NCBI GenBank assembly: GCA_903921455.1
Contig: CAIXPZ010000089.1
Coordinates: 1-14,954, forward strand
Direction of reading: 5' to 3'
Length of the DNA stretch: 14,954 bases
DNA from: an uncultured Verrucomicrobia subdivision 3 bacterium
GTDB lineage: Bacteria > Verrucomicrobiota > Verrucomicrobiae > Limisphaerales > UBA11358
Shown here in pieces: positions 1 to 8,428 of this stretch (position 1 is its first letter; each line of letters opens with the position of its first letter). The notes beneath the pieces were generated by a model. That model worked only from the letters and a program-made list of their open reading frames with translations. It did no database searches and was not told the DNA's origin. Position numbers and translations under genes: made by a program.

Positions 1-122
1 GCAGATGCGTTAGCGAATGCAGAGGCGGCAAACTGACGAGTCCGTCACGGGCGCGGGCGGAACAGGGTAGGCACTTGGCGCGACGAAGGAGCGCAAGCGC
101 TGACTCTGTGACGCTGGGAAAA

Positions 123-464
123 TTATCGGTTGCCTATGGAGTCGCCGGGTTCCTCTGCGGGCTCTGTCTTCGGTGTGGGCATGGTTTCCGCTGCCTGGGC
201 CATTTCATTGATCACGCGCTTGAAATTGTCCATGCCCGTAGTGGGAATGATGACCGTGCTGCGTTTGGTTCCCGATTCCTCCGTGATGCGCAGGAAACGG
301 CCACGGGGATTTTCCTTGAGCGTGACGGTGATGAACTTGCGCTCGACCTGAAACTCGGCGGATTTGAGGGTGTCTTCCTGGACGAAGGGCCGGGGCGGCT
401 GGGGATAGCGATTGTCTTGATACGGCCGGCGACCGTAGGGCGATGGACGTTCGTTTGAGATCAT
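123..464 (-). CDS. PUR-family DNA/RNA-binding protein
   Basis: This frame encodes about 113 residues. The N-terminus is short, basic and rich in Pro, Arg and Tyr. One PUR-type repeat follows, with the hallmarks SAEFQVERKFITVTLKENP, GRFLRITEESG and the closing helix TGMDNFKRVINEMAQ. The C-terminal tail is acidic and Pro-rich. Small PUR proteins with one repeat are known in Bacteroidota, Verrucomicrobiota and spirochaetes, where they bind single-stranded DNA or RNA, often as dimers. The role here is presumably cytoplasmic nucleic-acid binding or post-transcriptional control. The frame stays open upstream to 650, but that extension (residues MADDFSARP onward) has no family resemblance, so I prefer the ATG at 462-464. 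No Shine-Dalgarno is visible before it. The gene is divergent from the kinase and shows no functional link to the carbohydrate locus. Confidence 0.8.
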   Translation of the reverse strand: MISNERPSPYGRRPYQDNRYPQPPRPFVQEDTLKSAEFQVERKFITVTLKENPRGRFLRITEESGTKRSTVIIPTTGMDNFKRVINEMAQAAETMPTPKTEPAEEPGDSIGNR

Positions 465-721
465 AGACGCGTCGATTGGTGTGAAGCTGGAATCTTGCGA
501 AATACGCGCTGGGATTTCAAGCCCAGGCGACCGCAAACGCAGTGCGCGTTCGCCCCCGCGAGGAGCGACAGCGACGAGGTCTTGGCAGACGGCCACCGTC
601 CAATCCACTAACTTTTCCCCGCCTGGCCGCGCGCTAAAATCATCCGCCAACCTGAATGGTTGGATCGCGCGGAAACCGTTCGATGACCTACGACGTTCGA
701 CGCGTGCGCGCGGAAGTGAAA

Positions 722-763
722 GGCACGCCGAGTGGGACGTTCGTAAACCGGTGAAGGCGTGCC
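722..763. repeat. Perfect 8-bp inverted repeat (hairpin 1)
   Basis: GGCACGCC at 722-729 is the exact reverse complement of GGCGTGCC at 756-763, with a 26-nt loop. It is the first of three adjacent hairpins. No T-run follows on either strand, so it does not look like a simple intrinsic terminator. Confidence 0.55.
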
Positions 764-765
764 GG

Positions 766-803
766 TGCTGGCGTAGCGGTGGCGTTAGCCGCCGCCGCCA
801 GCA
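766..803. repeat. Strong 16-bp GC-rich hairpin (hairpin 2)
   Basis: TGCTGGCG (766-773) pairs with CGCCAGCA (796-803). Inside, GCGGTGGC (776-783) pairs with GCCGCCGC (788-795), with one G-U wobble and a GTTA loop at 784-787. The only interruption is a 2-nt bulge, TA, at 774-775. This is by far the most stable short foldback I found in the window. It starts two bases after hairpin 1 ends. No T-tract follows on either strand. It may belong to a structured RNA or a REP-like element; the function is unknown. Confidence 0.65.
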
Positions 804-809
804 TGAACG

Positions 810-833
810 TCAGGCGTCCGCGCACGCGCCTGA
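810..833. repeat. Perfect 7-bp inverted repeat (hairpin 3)
   Basis: TCAGGCG at 810-816 is the exact reverse complement of CGCCTGA at 827-833, with a 10-nt loop. It begins six bases after hairpin 2 and completes a run of three foldbacks in 112 bp. Confidence 0.5.
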
Positions 834-1330
834 TGTGCGGCCTTAGTTATTGAGCGCAGCGAACACAACCAAACTCCGCACAACGTTCGAGCGTGGAGAC
901 CGTGAATCCGAGCGCGTTCGTATTTATTGAGCACGCGAGCGAAGTGCAGCGCGAACTAAATTTCTATCGAGCCCAGCGAGCCATCATTGGTTCAGAACGA
1001 TCGAGGTTCAAGGCGCGATCCATTTGCAAATGCCGGCAAATAAAATCACAACAAAATATTTTTGGGTGTATTCGTCTGTGAGGATATCCTGTTCGGATCT
1101 GTTCGCGCCCGCATCTGGAAGGAATAACAATCTCCAAAATCCGATGCTTAAGATCGCTCGTGCCGGCGAACTCCACACATCCTGATTACGACGCCAATCT
1201 GGTTTCCTGGTTGCGGGCGCGTGATGTCATTGCCGGTGAGTCGAAACCACGCCGCCGGGCGCCGGGCATTCCAAAATTCAGGCACAGGTGAAACTTGAGT
1301 AAATCATGGCAGTGGCTGATAGTTGTATTT

Positions 1331-4300
1331 ATGCAATCAGCCCCGCGACATGGGAGGACGGCCATTTGGTTGGCGCTGTTCATTGTGTTGGGGGCATGGC
1401 TGCACGCGGCTGAACCCGGGGGGCGCAATCAGGATTTAATGGTGCGGGTTTGGGGTGCGGACGAAGGCATGCCGTCGGCGTCGGTGACTTCGTTGGCGCA
1501 AACGCCGGAGGGCTATTTGTGGGTGGGGACGCTGAGTTCTGGTCTGCTGCGTTTCGATGGGGTGCGGTTCACCGATTACAGTGAGGACAACACGCCCGAG
1601 TTGTCAACTTTGCGGGGGGTGCGCCGACTCATGGTGGATCAAGTTGGCCGGTTATGGGTCAGCACATATTCCCACACCCTGATCCTCTGGGATCACAAGG
1701 GTTTCCAAATGGTTTTGGCCAATGCGGAACGTCCGGAGCAGTTGTTATGGTCTTCGCAGGACCAGGTGATTTTTCTCGATGCGGGCGGCAAGCTGCTGTG
1801 GGGTGTCAGGACGGACGACGGGTGGAGTTGGCAGAAGTTCGAATTGCCACGCAGCCAGGCGGAGCCTCAGGTTTGCGCCGACAGCGACGGACGAGTCTGG
1901 TTTCTGCGGAGCGAGAATGAAATCTGGCAGTGGGCAGATGGCCGGACAAACATCCTCGGTCTGCCACCCGGTCTGGAGCACCAGCGCATTCACGCGCTCG
2001 TGACCGATGTTCAGGGGCGCATTTGGGCAGGCACGGACCAAATGTTGGCCCAGTGGCAAAAGGACCATTTCGTCAAAATGAATCCTCCCAGCGACGAAGG
2101 ACCGCTTTCGGTTAAACGAATCGTTCCCGCGGGGAGCAGCCTTTGGGTCGAAGCCAACGGGCGCATGCGGCGACTATCCAATGGCCAATGGGTGGCCGAA
2201 TCCGAAGCCTGGAAACGAGAGTTGGGTCCGGCCGGACGGTTGAGTTTTTTGCAAGGCGAACGAAACGGCGGGCTGTGGGGGAGCCGGGCCGATTTGGGAC
2301 TGGTGCATGTGGAGAGTGACGGAACGATGATCCGTCTGACGACGGACGACGGCTTGCCCAGCAACGTGATTCGCTTCGCTTTCAATGATCGTGAGGGGGA
2401 CACTTGGACGGGTTATGACCGTGGCGGTTTAGTGCAGATCCATCCGCGTCTTTTCCGGGCGATTGGTCGGCCGCAAGGTTTGGCGGCGTTGGTTAACTCG
2501 GTCTGCATGGATCCCGGCGGGACGCTCTGGATTGGGTCTCACAGCGGCGAAGTGTTTCGGTATCAAAACGGGCAATGCACGAATCTGATGTTTCCACGCG
2601 GGGCGGGCGAAGGTAATAGTGTGGTGACCGCCGATGCCGCCGGTCGCATTTGGATTGCGACGTCGACGGATGGGTTAGTGCTCTATGAAAATGGAAAACC
2701 CCGCGTGGTGGCTGACCAGAAAAAGTTGCGCCGGACGGTGCGCCTTATGTTGCCAGCCCGCGATGGCCGGCTTTGGATTGCCACTGGAGACATCATTTGG
2801 GCAGTGAAAGATGAAGAACTCACGAAGCTTTACGAGTCTCCAAAGGTTTCGCAGGGGAGCTACTATCTCGCGGCATTGGGGGAAAGCGCCGACGGAACCA
2901 TTTGGGCGGGAACCTTTGATGGAGTTCTATTGCGCTACGATGCGACGCGCTTCGAACGGGTGGAACCGCCGGGGTTCACTCAGCTTGGGCGTCTCTGGTC
3001 GATCTGCCCAACGCCGGATGGAGGGCTTTGGATCGGGACATCCAAAGGTGGTCTGCTGCGCTATGTGAATGGAACGTTTCGCCGCTATACCATTCAGGAC
3101 GGTCTGCCTTCGGATTGCATCGTGCAAGTATTGGTTGATACGCCGGGCAACTTATGGCTGGGCACGGAGGCTGGGATAGTCCGAATAGCGGAAGCTGGTT
3201 TGGCTCGTTTCGACCGGGGTGAAATCTCCTCTGTTCCGTTAAGCCTTTACGGCAAGGTGGACGGATTGCCGACCATTGGCAGTGCGGTTGAATTCCAGCC
3301 AAACTGCTGGCACGGACAAAATGACGAGCTGTGGTTTGCCATGGTTGGCAGTGTGGCGTCGGTCCAGCCGAAGGAAGTGCGCGTGAATCCGATTCCACCC
3401 AGCGTGGGGATTGAGGAGGTGTGGGCGAATGGTCAGCGGGTCTGGCCCGCCCGGCGCGGAGCCGTGCTGTTCACCTCGGGTGCGTCCAACGGAACGCCGG
3501 TTTTCAGCCAGACAGCCCCGTTCCGTTTGGGGCCTGGGCGGCAAGACCTGGAGATTGTGTTTGCAGCGTTGAGCCTGGATTCGCCGCAAGGGGTGCGCTG
3601 CCGGTATCAACTGACGGGGCTTGATACGAAATGGATTGGATCCACCGGCGAACGCCGCGTGACCTATCGCGGTCTGGCACCGGGTCAATACGCCTTCCGC
3701 CTCCAGGCTTGCAACCGCGACGGGCTTTGGAATGAGAATCAGGCAGAGATCAGGTTGATAGTCATGCCGTATTTCTGGCAAACAGCCTGGTTTTCCCCCG
3801 TCATGACTCTTGGGTTGGTTATGCTGGTGGCGGCGGCGGTCGGAATGCCGTTACGGGCGCGGCACCGTCGCCGACTGGCCCAGCTCAAACGGCAGCGAGA
3901 CGTGGAGCAGGAGCGAGTGCGCGTGGCCCACGACCTGCACGACGATCTGGGTGCAGGATTGGCGCAAATCGGGCTCATTGGCGCGTTGGCGCAACGGCTC
4001 ACGAATTCGCCCGAGCGGATGCGCGAGCATTTGCAGAAAATCACCGTCCGGTCCCGCGAATTGGTCATCGCGCTGGATGAAATTGTCTGGGCCATCAGTC
4101 CGAAACATGATTCCGCCGCTTCACTCAGCAGTTATCTCTGTGACTACGCGCAGGAATTCTTGCGTCCGGCCATGATTTCCTGCCGGCTTGATGTGGCGCC
4201 AAATCAACCCGGCTCCACTTTAACTTCCAACCAGCGGCACCAAATATTTCTCGCGTTCAAGGAAGCGTTGACCAATGCGGTCCGGCACGCACAGGCCACG

Positions 4301-4525
4301 GCAGTGTGGATCCGGATCGGCTCTGATGAAGGCGAACTTTGGGTGATGGTGGAGGACAACGGCAAAGGCCTGCCCGCGAACGCCCACGGTTCGGGAGCGG
4401 ACGGCCTGGTAAATATGTGCGAACGCCTCTCAAAAATGGGTGGACGCTGCGAAATCCAAAACCGGCCTGCGGGCGGCACCTCCGTCCGCTTTCGACTGCC
4501 CATTGAGGCGAAATCACAGCTATGA
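1331..4525 (+). CDS. Propeller-sensor histidine kinase (Reg_prop, Y_Y_Y, HisKA_3, HATPase)
   Basis: This 1064-residue membrane sensor kinase would detect a ligand outside the cytoplasm and phosphorylate the adjacent regulator. A signal peptide or anchor (AIWLALFIVLGAWLHAA) spans about residues 10-27. At least nine propeller strands of the W-x-G-T/A type follow (WVGTLSSGLLRFDG, LWIGSHSGEVFRY, IWAGTFDGVLLRYD, LWIGTSKGGLLRY, LWLGTEAGIVRI), to about residue 630. A Y_Y_Y domain lies at about 733-815 and a transmembrane helix at about 822-842. The HisKA_3 box is VAHDLHDDLGAG, with the likely phospho-acceptor His870. The ATPase domain has an N-box (KEALTNAVRHA, Asn982), DNGKG (1009-1013) and a GADGL G2 box. 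Bacteroides polysaccharide-locus sensors share this extracellular design but carry the regulator fused, whereas here it is separate. An alternative TTG start at 1295 has AGGTG four bases upstream. I chose ATG 1331 because it gives a cleaner signal peptide. Confidence 0.93.
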   Translation: MQSAPRHGRTAIWLALFIVLGAWLHAAEPGGRNQDLMVRVWGADEGMPSASVTSLAQTPEGYLWVGTLSSGLLRFDGVRFTDYSEDNTPELSTLRGVRRLMVDQVGRLWVSTYSHTLILWDHKGFQMVLANAERPEQLLWSSQDQVIFLDAGGKLLWGVRTDDGWSWQKFELPRSQAEPQVCADSDGRVWFLRSENEIWQWADGRTNILGLPPGLEHQRIHALVTDVQGRIWAGTDQMLAQWQKDHFVKMNPPSDEGPLSVKRIVPAGSSLWVEANGRMRRLSNGQWVAESEAWKRELGPAGRLSFLQGERNGGLWGSRADLGLVHVESDGTMIRLTTDDGLPSNVIRFAFNDREGDTWTGYDRGGLVQIHPRLFRAIGRPQGLAALVNSVCMDPGGTLWIGSHSGEVFRYQNGQCTNLMFPRGAGEGNSVVTADAAGRIWIATSTDGLVLYENGKPRVVADQKKLRRTVRLMLPARDGRLWIATGDIIWAVKDEELTKLYESPKVSQGSYYLAALGESADGTIWAGTFDGVLLRYDATRFERVEPPGFTQLGRLWSICPTPDGGLWIGTSKGGLLRYVNGTFRRYTIQDGLPSDCIVQVLVDTPGNLWLGTEAGIVRIAEAGLARFDRGEISSVPLSLYGKVDGLPTIGSAVEFQPNCWHGQNDELWFAMVGSVASVQPKEVRVNPIPPSVGIEEVWANGQRVWPARRGAVLFTSGASNGTPVFSQTAPFRLGPGRQDLEIVFAALSLDSPQGVRCRYQLTGLDTKWIGSTGERRVTYRGLAPGQYAFRLQACNRDGLWNENQAEIRLIVMPYFWQTAWFSPVMTLGLVMLVAAAVGMPLRARHRRRLAQLKRQRDVEQERVRVAHDLHDDLGAGLAQIGLIGALAQRLTNSPERMREHLQKITVRSRELVIALDEIVWAISPKHDSAASLSSYLCDYAQEFLRPAMISCRLDVAPNQPGSTLTSNQRHQIFLAFKEALTNAVRHAQATAVWIRIGSDEGELWVMVEDNGKGLPANAHGSGADGLVNMCERLSKMGGRCEIQNRPAGGTSVRFRLPIEAKSQL

Positions 4526-4609
4526 ATCACGTGCCATCCAAAGCAAGCCTTGCGGCCATTGCCGGGAATGATTTGTCCGCTTTCCTTTTCTGCCGGAAGC
4601 GCCAATGAT

Positions 4610-5266
4610 ATGAAACAATTGATCACTGTGGCCATTGTGGAAGACAATACCGAGCTGCGGCACAGCTTGGAACTGCTGCTGAGCGAGTCGCCGGGTTTTC
4701 GCTGCGCGGGTTTGTATGGCACCGCCGAGGCCGCCTTGGAACAGCTACCGAAGCATCCTGCCGAGGTCGTTCTCATGGACATCAATCTGCCGAACCTGTC
4801 CGGCATAGAATGCACGCGCCGGCTGAAAGAACTAATGCCGTCGGTGCTGGTGGTCATGATCACGGCCTATGGGGACAACGACTCAATTTTTAATGCGCTG
4901 CGTGCCGGAGCCAGCGGGTATTTGCTGAAGCGGTCGCATCCGGACGCGATTCTGGAGGCCATCACGGAAGTGCGGCAGGGCGGGTCGCCGATGAGCAGCG
5001 AGATTGCGCGCAAAGTGGTGGAGACTTTTAAACCGCTTGCCAGACAATCGCCTCCGGCCAGTGTTTTGTCCCGGCGCGAGCAGGAGGCGCTCGAACTGAT
5101 TGCCAAAGGTTTTTCGGACAAGGAAATTGCTGACCAACTAGGCATCAGCGTGCCGACCGTCCGCTTTCATCTGCAGCATATTTACGAGAAGCTGCATGTG
5201 CATTCACGCACCTCGGCCGCGCTGAAGTTCCAAGCCGAGCGCAAAGCCCCCGGCTCCCTGATGTAA
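4610..5266 (+). CDS. NarL/FixJ-type response regulator
   Basis: This 218-residue regulator begins 84 bases after the kinase stop and is surely its partner. The receiver domain has the acidic pair Glu11/Asp12, phospho-acceptor Asp57 (VVLMDINLPN), Thr85 (VVMITAYGD) and Lys107 (GYLLKRS). The LuxR-type helix-turn-helix covers about residues 151-205 (LSRREQEALELIAKGFSDKE, then ISVPTVRFHLQHIYEKL, recognition helix included). The frame is open upstream to a TTG at 4550 and an ATG at 4568, but receiver domains start within a few residues of the first strand (ITVAIVED), so I chose ATG 4610; a GGAAG lies about 12 bases before it. Its last codons and the following intergenic DNA recur at 6429 and 8471, which makes this gene the full-length relative of the dispersed cassette. 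The target DNA is unknown. The cassette core is an obvious candidate, by inference only. Confidence 0.93.
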   Translation: MKQLITVAIVEDNTELRHSLELLLSESPGFRCAGLYGTAEAALEQLPKHPAEVVLMDINLPNLSGIECTRRLKELMPSVLVVMITAYGDNDSIFNALRAGASGYLLKRSHPDAILEAITEVRQGGSPMSSEIARKVVETFKPLARQSPPASVLSRREQEALELIAKGFSDKEIADQLGISVPTVRFHLQHIYEKLHVHSRTSAALKFQAERKAPGSLM

Positions 5267-5434
5267 CGGTGGCGGCGCGGCACGTCTTAAGTTCACCCCT
5301 TCAAGTTCGCTGGTCAGACCGCTCACCGCCTTCTAAAACCCATCTGTTTCGATAGCTTACGGTTTTGTCCATGGATGCGACTATGACGCTCGTTCGCGCG
5401 CTGGCGACTTGGATGTCAAACCGTCAACTCGTGA
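5267..5434 (+). repeat. Cassette copy 1, upstream of pseudopilin 1
   Basis: The core CTGTTTCGATAGCTTAC is at 5344-5360 and TATGAC at 5382-5387, separated by 21 bp (22 in the other copies). Exactly 77 bp separate the regulator stop codon from the core, as in copies 2 and 3. TATGAC starts 86 bp before the pseudopilin ATG. The tail to about 5434 aligns with copy 5 (ACTTGGATG, CCGTCAAC). This copy is attached to the intact regulator gene and may be the ancestral arrangement. The function could be promoter plus activator site. A good -35 hexamer at canonical spacing is not evident. Confidence 0.75.
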
Positions 5435-5467
5435 TGTAACTGAAATAAAATAAAGCAAACCGACCTC

Positions 5468-6310
5468 ATGAATGCTATAACAAATATCAGATTTCACCAG
5501 CGGGCGTTCACCTTGATTGAACTGCTGGTCGTCATCGCCATCATCGCCATACTGGCGGCCATGCTGCTGCCGGCGTTGAGCAAGGCCAAACTCAAGGCCA
5601 CGCAAGCCGCATGCTTGAGCAATCAGAAGCAGCTTGGGCTCGCTTGGATTATGTTTGCGGATGACAACGAGGATAGGTTTGTCAGCTCGTTGACCTCGAA
5701 TTCAGCATGTTGGCGCATCGGGGCAAGCACGACTTCCAGCACCTCGTTTCCACTGGCGGTGAGCAAACCCGCTGGCCTGGCGGGTGCGGAATTGGTAAAA
5801 TGGGAAACCGAGGAAGGCTTTAAGGAAGGGGCTTTGTTTAAGTATGCACCGAATTCTGGTGTCATTCATTGTCCTGGCGATACCCGTTATACTTCAGGAC
5901 TGTTCAATTATGATGCCTATTCTATTGTTGACGATTTGAATGGTGGCGGCAGTCAAAGTATCTTTAAAACTGGCTCTATTAATCATCCCGCTTCCAGATT
6001 TGTTTTCGTGGAGGAGAATGATCCGCGGGGGGACAATCTGTCGTCATGGTTGTTTTGGCCAGGTTCCCCGCCCGGCTTCTCGACCGCCCATTGGGATGAC
6101 AGTCCGGCGGCGTTTCACGGGGTGACCAGCACGTTTAATTTTGCCGATGGCCACGCCGAGGCGCACAAATGGGTGGATGGTGCCACGGTTGCTTGGGCCA
6201 AGGATATGAATCCAACGACAAAATACACCACCGACAAGCCGTCGCCTGCCAGTTGTCCAAATGATTTGCTGTGGTTATCGCAAAACTATCCCAACTCTCT
6301 CAATCCCTAG
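5468..6310 (+). CDS. Pseudopilin 1, H-X9-DG type
   Basis: This 280-residue protein starts with a 13-residue basic leader ending in Ala (HQRA), followed by [20 protein letters not shown]. That is the type IV pilin/type II secretion prepilin signature, with Glu at +5 (residue 18), and cleavage and methylation are expected at Phe14. The C-terminal part has the H-X9-DG motif (His, nine residues, then ADGH near residue 225) and ends in the [12 protein letters not shown] style common to this family. The -1 residue is Ala rather than the usual Gly; prepilin peptidases can tolerate this. Such proteins are numerous in Verrucomicrobiota, Planctomycetota and Lentisphaerota, but their function is largely unknown; a membrane-anchored role at the cell surface or in secretion is likely. 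The gene sits behind cassette copy 1. ATG 5468 was chosen because it gives the normal leader length. Confidence 0.9.
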   Translation: MNAITNIRFHQRAFTLIELLVVIAIIAILAAMLLPALSKAKLKATQAACLSNQKQLGLAWIMFADDNEDRFVSSLTSNSACWRIGASTTSSTSFPLAVSKPAGLAGAELVKWETEEGFKEGALFKYAPNSGVIHCPGDTRYTSGLFNYDAYSIVDDLNGGGSQSIFKTGSINHPASRFVFVEENDPRGDNLSSWLFWPGSPPGFSTAHWDDSPAAFHGVTSTFNFADGHAEAHKWVDGATVAWAKDMNPTTKYTTDKPSPASCPNDLLWLSQNYPNSLNP

Positions 6311-6325
6311 CCGCCTGTTCGGCGG
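6311..6325 (+). terminator. Possible weak terminator hairpin after pseudopilin 1
   Basis: CCGCC TGTTC GGCGG begins directly after the stop codon and forms a perfect 5-bp stem with a 5-nt loop. The following GTCATCTGTTT is only moderately T-rich, so termination is uncertain. The gap to the next gene (6326-6676) then holds an AT-rich run at 6366-6384, an inverted repeat GTGGCAG/CTGCCAC at 6386-6392 and 6416-6422, and cassette copy 2. Confidence 0.35.
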
Positions 6326-6428
6326 GTCATCTGTTTGAAAACGGGTTGAGTGCAATGTTATGAGGTTAAAAAATAAATATTTATGGTGGCAGGCTGCCTG
6401 GACTGGTGGTCACGTCTGCCACTTGCCT

Positions 6429-6470
6429 AAGTTCCAAGCCGAGAGCAAAGCCCCCAGCTCGCTGACGTAA
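6429..6470 (+). pseudogene. Response regulator 3' fragment (14 codons)
   Basis: The sequence from AAGTTCCAAGCCGAG to the TAA at 6468-6470 matches the last 14 codons of the response regulator gene in frame. It reads KFQAESKAPSSLT, against KFQAERKAPGSLM in the intact gene. Upstream of 6427 the similarity stops abruptly. It is too short to function and marks the left edge of cassette copy 2. Confidence 0.75.
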
Positions 6471-6616
6471 AAGTGGCAGCGCGGCACGTATTAAGTTCAC
6501 CGCTTCAAGTCCGCCGGTCAGATCGTTGACCGCCTTCTCAAAACCATCTGTTTCGATAGCTTACCGATTTCGCCCGCGGATGCGAGTATGACGCTGATTC
6601 GTGCGCTGGGGACTTT
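6471..6616 (+). repeat. Cassette copy 2, upstream of fucosidase
   Basis: The core is at 6548-6564 and TATGAC at 6587-6592, 22 bp apart. The 77 bp between the regulator-fragment stop and the core match copy 1 at about 65 of 77 positions by eye and copy 3 at about 67, with no length change. TATGAC begins 90 bp before the fucosidase ATG. A 30-codon frame starting inside TATGAC (ATG 6588, beginning MTLIRALGT) ends at TGA 6678-6680 and overlaps the fucosidase start as ATGA. Confidence 0.75.
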
Positions 6617-6676
6617 GCTGCTGGTCATCTTGGCGACCCGCGCGAAATTAAAACCATTGCTACAAAACCGACAATC

Positions 6677-8335
6677 ATGAAATCACTCATTCTTGAGTTG
6701 ACGGCAACTTTTATTGCCGCGAGCGCGGTGGTTGCCCGCCTCGCAAAACTTCTGGCGTCGGCTACTCTGCTTGTCTGCCTGACCGCTTCCGTCGCCAAGG
6801 CGCAAGCAGATGCCAAACCCATCGTCATTCCGGGTCCCATCGCGGACGGACCGTTTAAGCCGGACTGGAATTCACTCACGAACTACCAGTGCCCGGAGTG
6901 GTTCCGCGACGCGAAGTTTGGCATCTGGGCGCATTGGGGTCCGCAATGTCAACCGGAACAAGGGGACTGGTATGCGCGCAACATGTATATCCAGGGCAGC
7001 CCCGACTACAAGTCGCACCTAGCCGAATACGGCCACCCTTCGACCAACGGCTTCAAAGACGTTATTCACTCATGGAAAGCGGAGCACTTTGATCCCGACA
7101 AGCTGCTCGCGTTCTACGAAAAGAATGGCGCGAAGTATTTCATGGCGCTCGCTAATCACCACGACAACTTTGACAATTACAATTCCAAGAATCAGCCGTG
7201 GAATTCGGTGAATGTCGGGCCGCATCAGGATCTCATCGGCGAATGGGCGGCGGCGGCGCGGAAGAACGGGCTGCGCTTTGCAGTGAGCGTCCATGCCGGC
7301 CGGGCGTGGAATTGGCTGGAGGTGGCGCAAGGCGCGGACACGAACGGCCCGCTGGCAGGTGTGCCCTATGACGGCAAGCTGACAAAGGCGGACGGCAAGG
7401 GTTTGTGGTGGGACGGTCTCGACCCGCAGGCTCTTTATGCGCAGAACCATTCAGATGGCGCGAAAATAGACCAGACCTACTGTGAGAAGTTTTATCTGCG
7501 CACGAAGCAATTGTGGGACGACTACCAGCCGGACATGGTTTATTTTGACGATGGTGTGATGCCGGTGAAGCAGGGCGGCGACCAATATGGTTTGAACCTG
7601 TTCGCGCATTTCTACAATTCGAGCATTCAGTGGCACGGCAAAAACGAGGCCGTGGTGAACACGAAGAATTTGAACGAAATGCAACGCAAGGCGCTGGTCT
7701 ATGATATCGAACGAGGCAAGTCGCCGGGCATTTTGCCGGAGCCTTGGCAGACGGACACCTGCATCGGACAGTGGCATTACAACCGCAGCATTTTCGAGAA
7801 GCACGGCTACAAGAAGCCCGACGCGGTGATTCCCATGCTGGCGGACATCGTGAGCAAGAACGGCAACCTGATGTTGAGCGTGCCGGTGCGGGGTGACGGC
7901 ACCATTGACTCGGACGAGGTGAAAACCGTGTCAGGAATCGGTGACTGGCTCAAAGTCAATGGTGAGGCGATTTATGGCACCCGACCGTGGAACGTCTATG
8001 GCGAGGGACCATCCACGGTTGAGCCGCAGGAGAAAAACAAGTTTGGCGGCGTCAAGGATGTGGGGAACAAACCATTCACGGCGCAAGACATTCGGTTCAC
8101 TCAATCCAAAGACGGGAAGATTCTTTACGCCATTTTTCTGGCGTGGCCAAAGGATGGCCGGGTCACCGTCAAATCACTGGCCGTCCCTTCGCCGGGATGG
8201 GGAACGGTGACGCGGGTGGATTTACTCGGTTCTCCAAAGCCGTTGAAATGGAATCGCGACAAGGATGGCTTGCAGGTCACCTTGCCGGCGGCGGAACCAT
8301 GCGACATTGCTTATGCGCTGAAAATTCAAAGATAA
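6677..8335 (+). CDS. Secreted GH29 alpha-L-fucosidase
   Basis: This 552-residue exported enzyme is predicted to release L-fucose from a glycan by a retaining mechanism. The N-terminus has a long signal region with a hydrophobic stretch (LASATLLVCLTASVAKAQA) ending near residue 43. GH29 hallmarks follow in order: WFRDAKFGIWAHWGP near residue 85, ALANHHDNFDNYNS near 160, RFAVSVHAGRAWNW near 205, the nucleophile region DMVYFDDG with Asp291 as the likely nucleophile, DTCIGQWHYN, then DIVSKNGNLMLSVPVRGDGTI and IGDWLKVNGEAIYGTRPW. A small beta domain follows at the C-terminus. Length and order fit the family. Whether it is strictly an alpha-fucosidase or acts on a related sugar cannot be read from sequence. 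It lies alone behind cassette copy 2, with no gene overlap downstream. No sulfatase is nearby. No Shine-Dalgarno is seen at the start. Confidence 0.92.
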   Translation: MKSLILELTATFIAASAVVARLAKLLASATLLVCLTASVAKAQADAKPIVIPGPIADGPFKPDWNSLTNYQCPEWFRDAKFGIWAHWGPQCQPEQGDWYARNMYIQGSPDYKSHLAEYGHPSTNGFKDVIHSWKAEHFDPDKLLAFYEKNGAKYFMALANHHDNFDNYNSKNQPWNSVNVGPHQDLIGEWAAAARKNGLRFAVSVHAGRAWNWLEVAQGADTNGPLAGVPYDGKLTKADGKGLWWDGLDPQALYAQNHSDGAKIDQTYCEKFYLRTKQLWDDYQPDMVYFDDGVMPVKQGGDQYGLNLFAHFYNSSIQWHGKNEAVVNTKNLNEMQRKALVYDIERGKSPGILPEPWQTDTCIGQWHYNRSIFEKHGYKKPDAVIPMLADIVSKNGNLMLSVPVRGDGTIDSDEVKTVSGIGDWLKVNGEAIYGTRPWNVYGEGPSTVEPQEKNKFGGVKDVGNKPFTAQDIRFTQSKDGKILYAIFLAWPKDGRVTVKSLAVPSPGWGTVTRVDLLGSPKPLKWNRDKDGLQVTLPAAEPCDIAYALKIQR

Positions 8336-8385
8336 ACACCGAACCGGGCGGCAACGACTCGTTAAGGCATGGCTCGCCACTGTCG

Positions 8386-8398
8386 CCCGCGTTGCGGG
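8386..8398 (+). terminator. Small GC hairpin after fucosidase
   Basis: CCCGC GTT GCGGG is a perfect 5-bp stem with a 3-nt loop, about 50 bp after the fucosidase stop. It is followed by AAAAACATT rather than T residues, so an intrinsic terminator on the plus strand is doubtful. Confidence 0.25.
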
Positions 8399-8428
8399 AA
8401 AAACATTCATGCCCTAAATTTATTTAAA

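Larger units (their letters stand above)
465..1330. other. Long intergenic region with structured DNA
   Basis: This is an 866-base gap between the divergent PUR gene and the sensor kinase gene. Short open frames here, for example 893-1081 and the minus-strand 964-1176, have no recognisable protein features and no clear ribosome sites, so I do not call them genes. The contents are: three inverted repeats at 722-833 (listed separately); several CGTTCGA/CGTTCGT heptamers at 677, 694, 738, 884 and 915; a 9-bp direct repeat TTATTGAGC at 847 and 924; and an AT-rich stretch at about 1035-1070 that could hold the kinase promoter. I see no tRNA. The five-copy cassette core found downstream is absent here. 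Confidence 0.6.

Noticed and set aside
677..921. Recurring CGTTCGA/CGTTCGT heptamers, taken as possible operator sites
   Set aside because: Spacing is irregular (17, 44, 146 and 31 bp), and short CG-rich words recur by chance at this composition; no link to a promoter was visible.
893..1081. 62-codon plus-strand frame in the PUR-kinase gap
   Set aside because: There is no recognisable domain, signal or ribosome site, and its composition is like the surrounding non-coding DNA.
1091..1121. CTGTTCGG...CGCGCCCGC before the kinase gene as a sixth cassette copy
   Set aside because: It shares scattered words with the core, but GATAGCTTAC is absent and the spacing to any TATGAC-like box does not fit.
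6507..6540. GGTCA...TGACC palindrome in cassette copy 2 as a regulator binding site
   Set aside because: The arms are broken in copies 1 and 3, so the palindrome is not a conserved part of the cassette.
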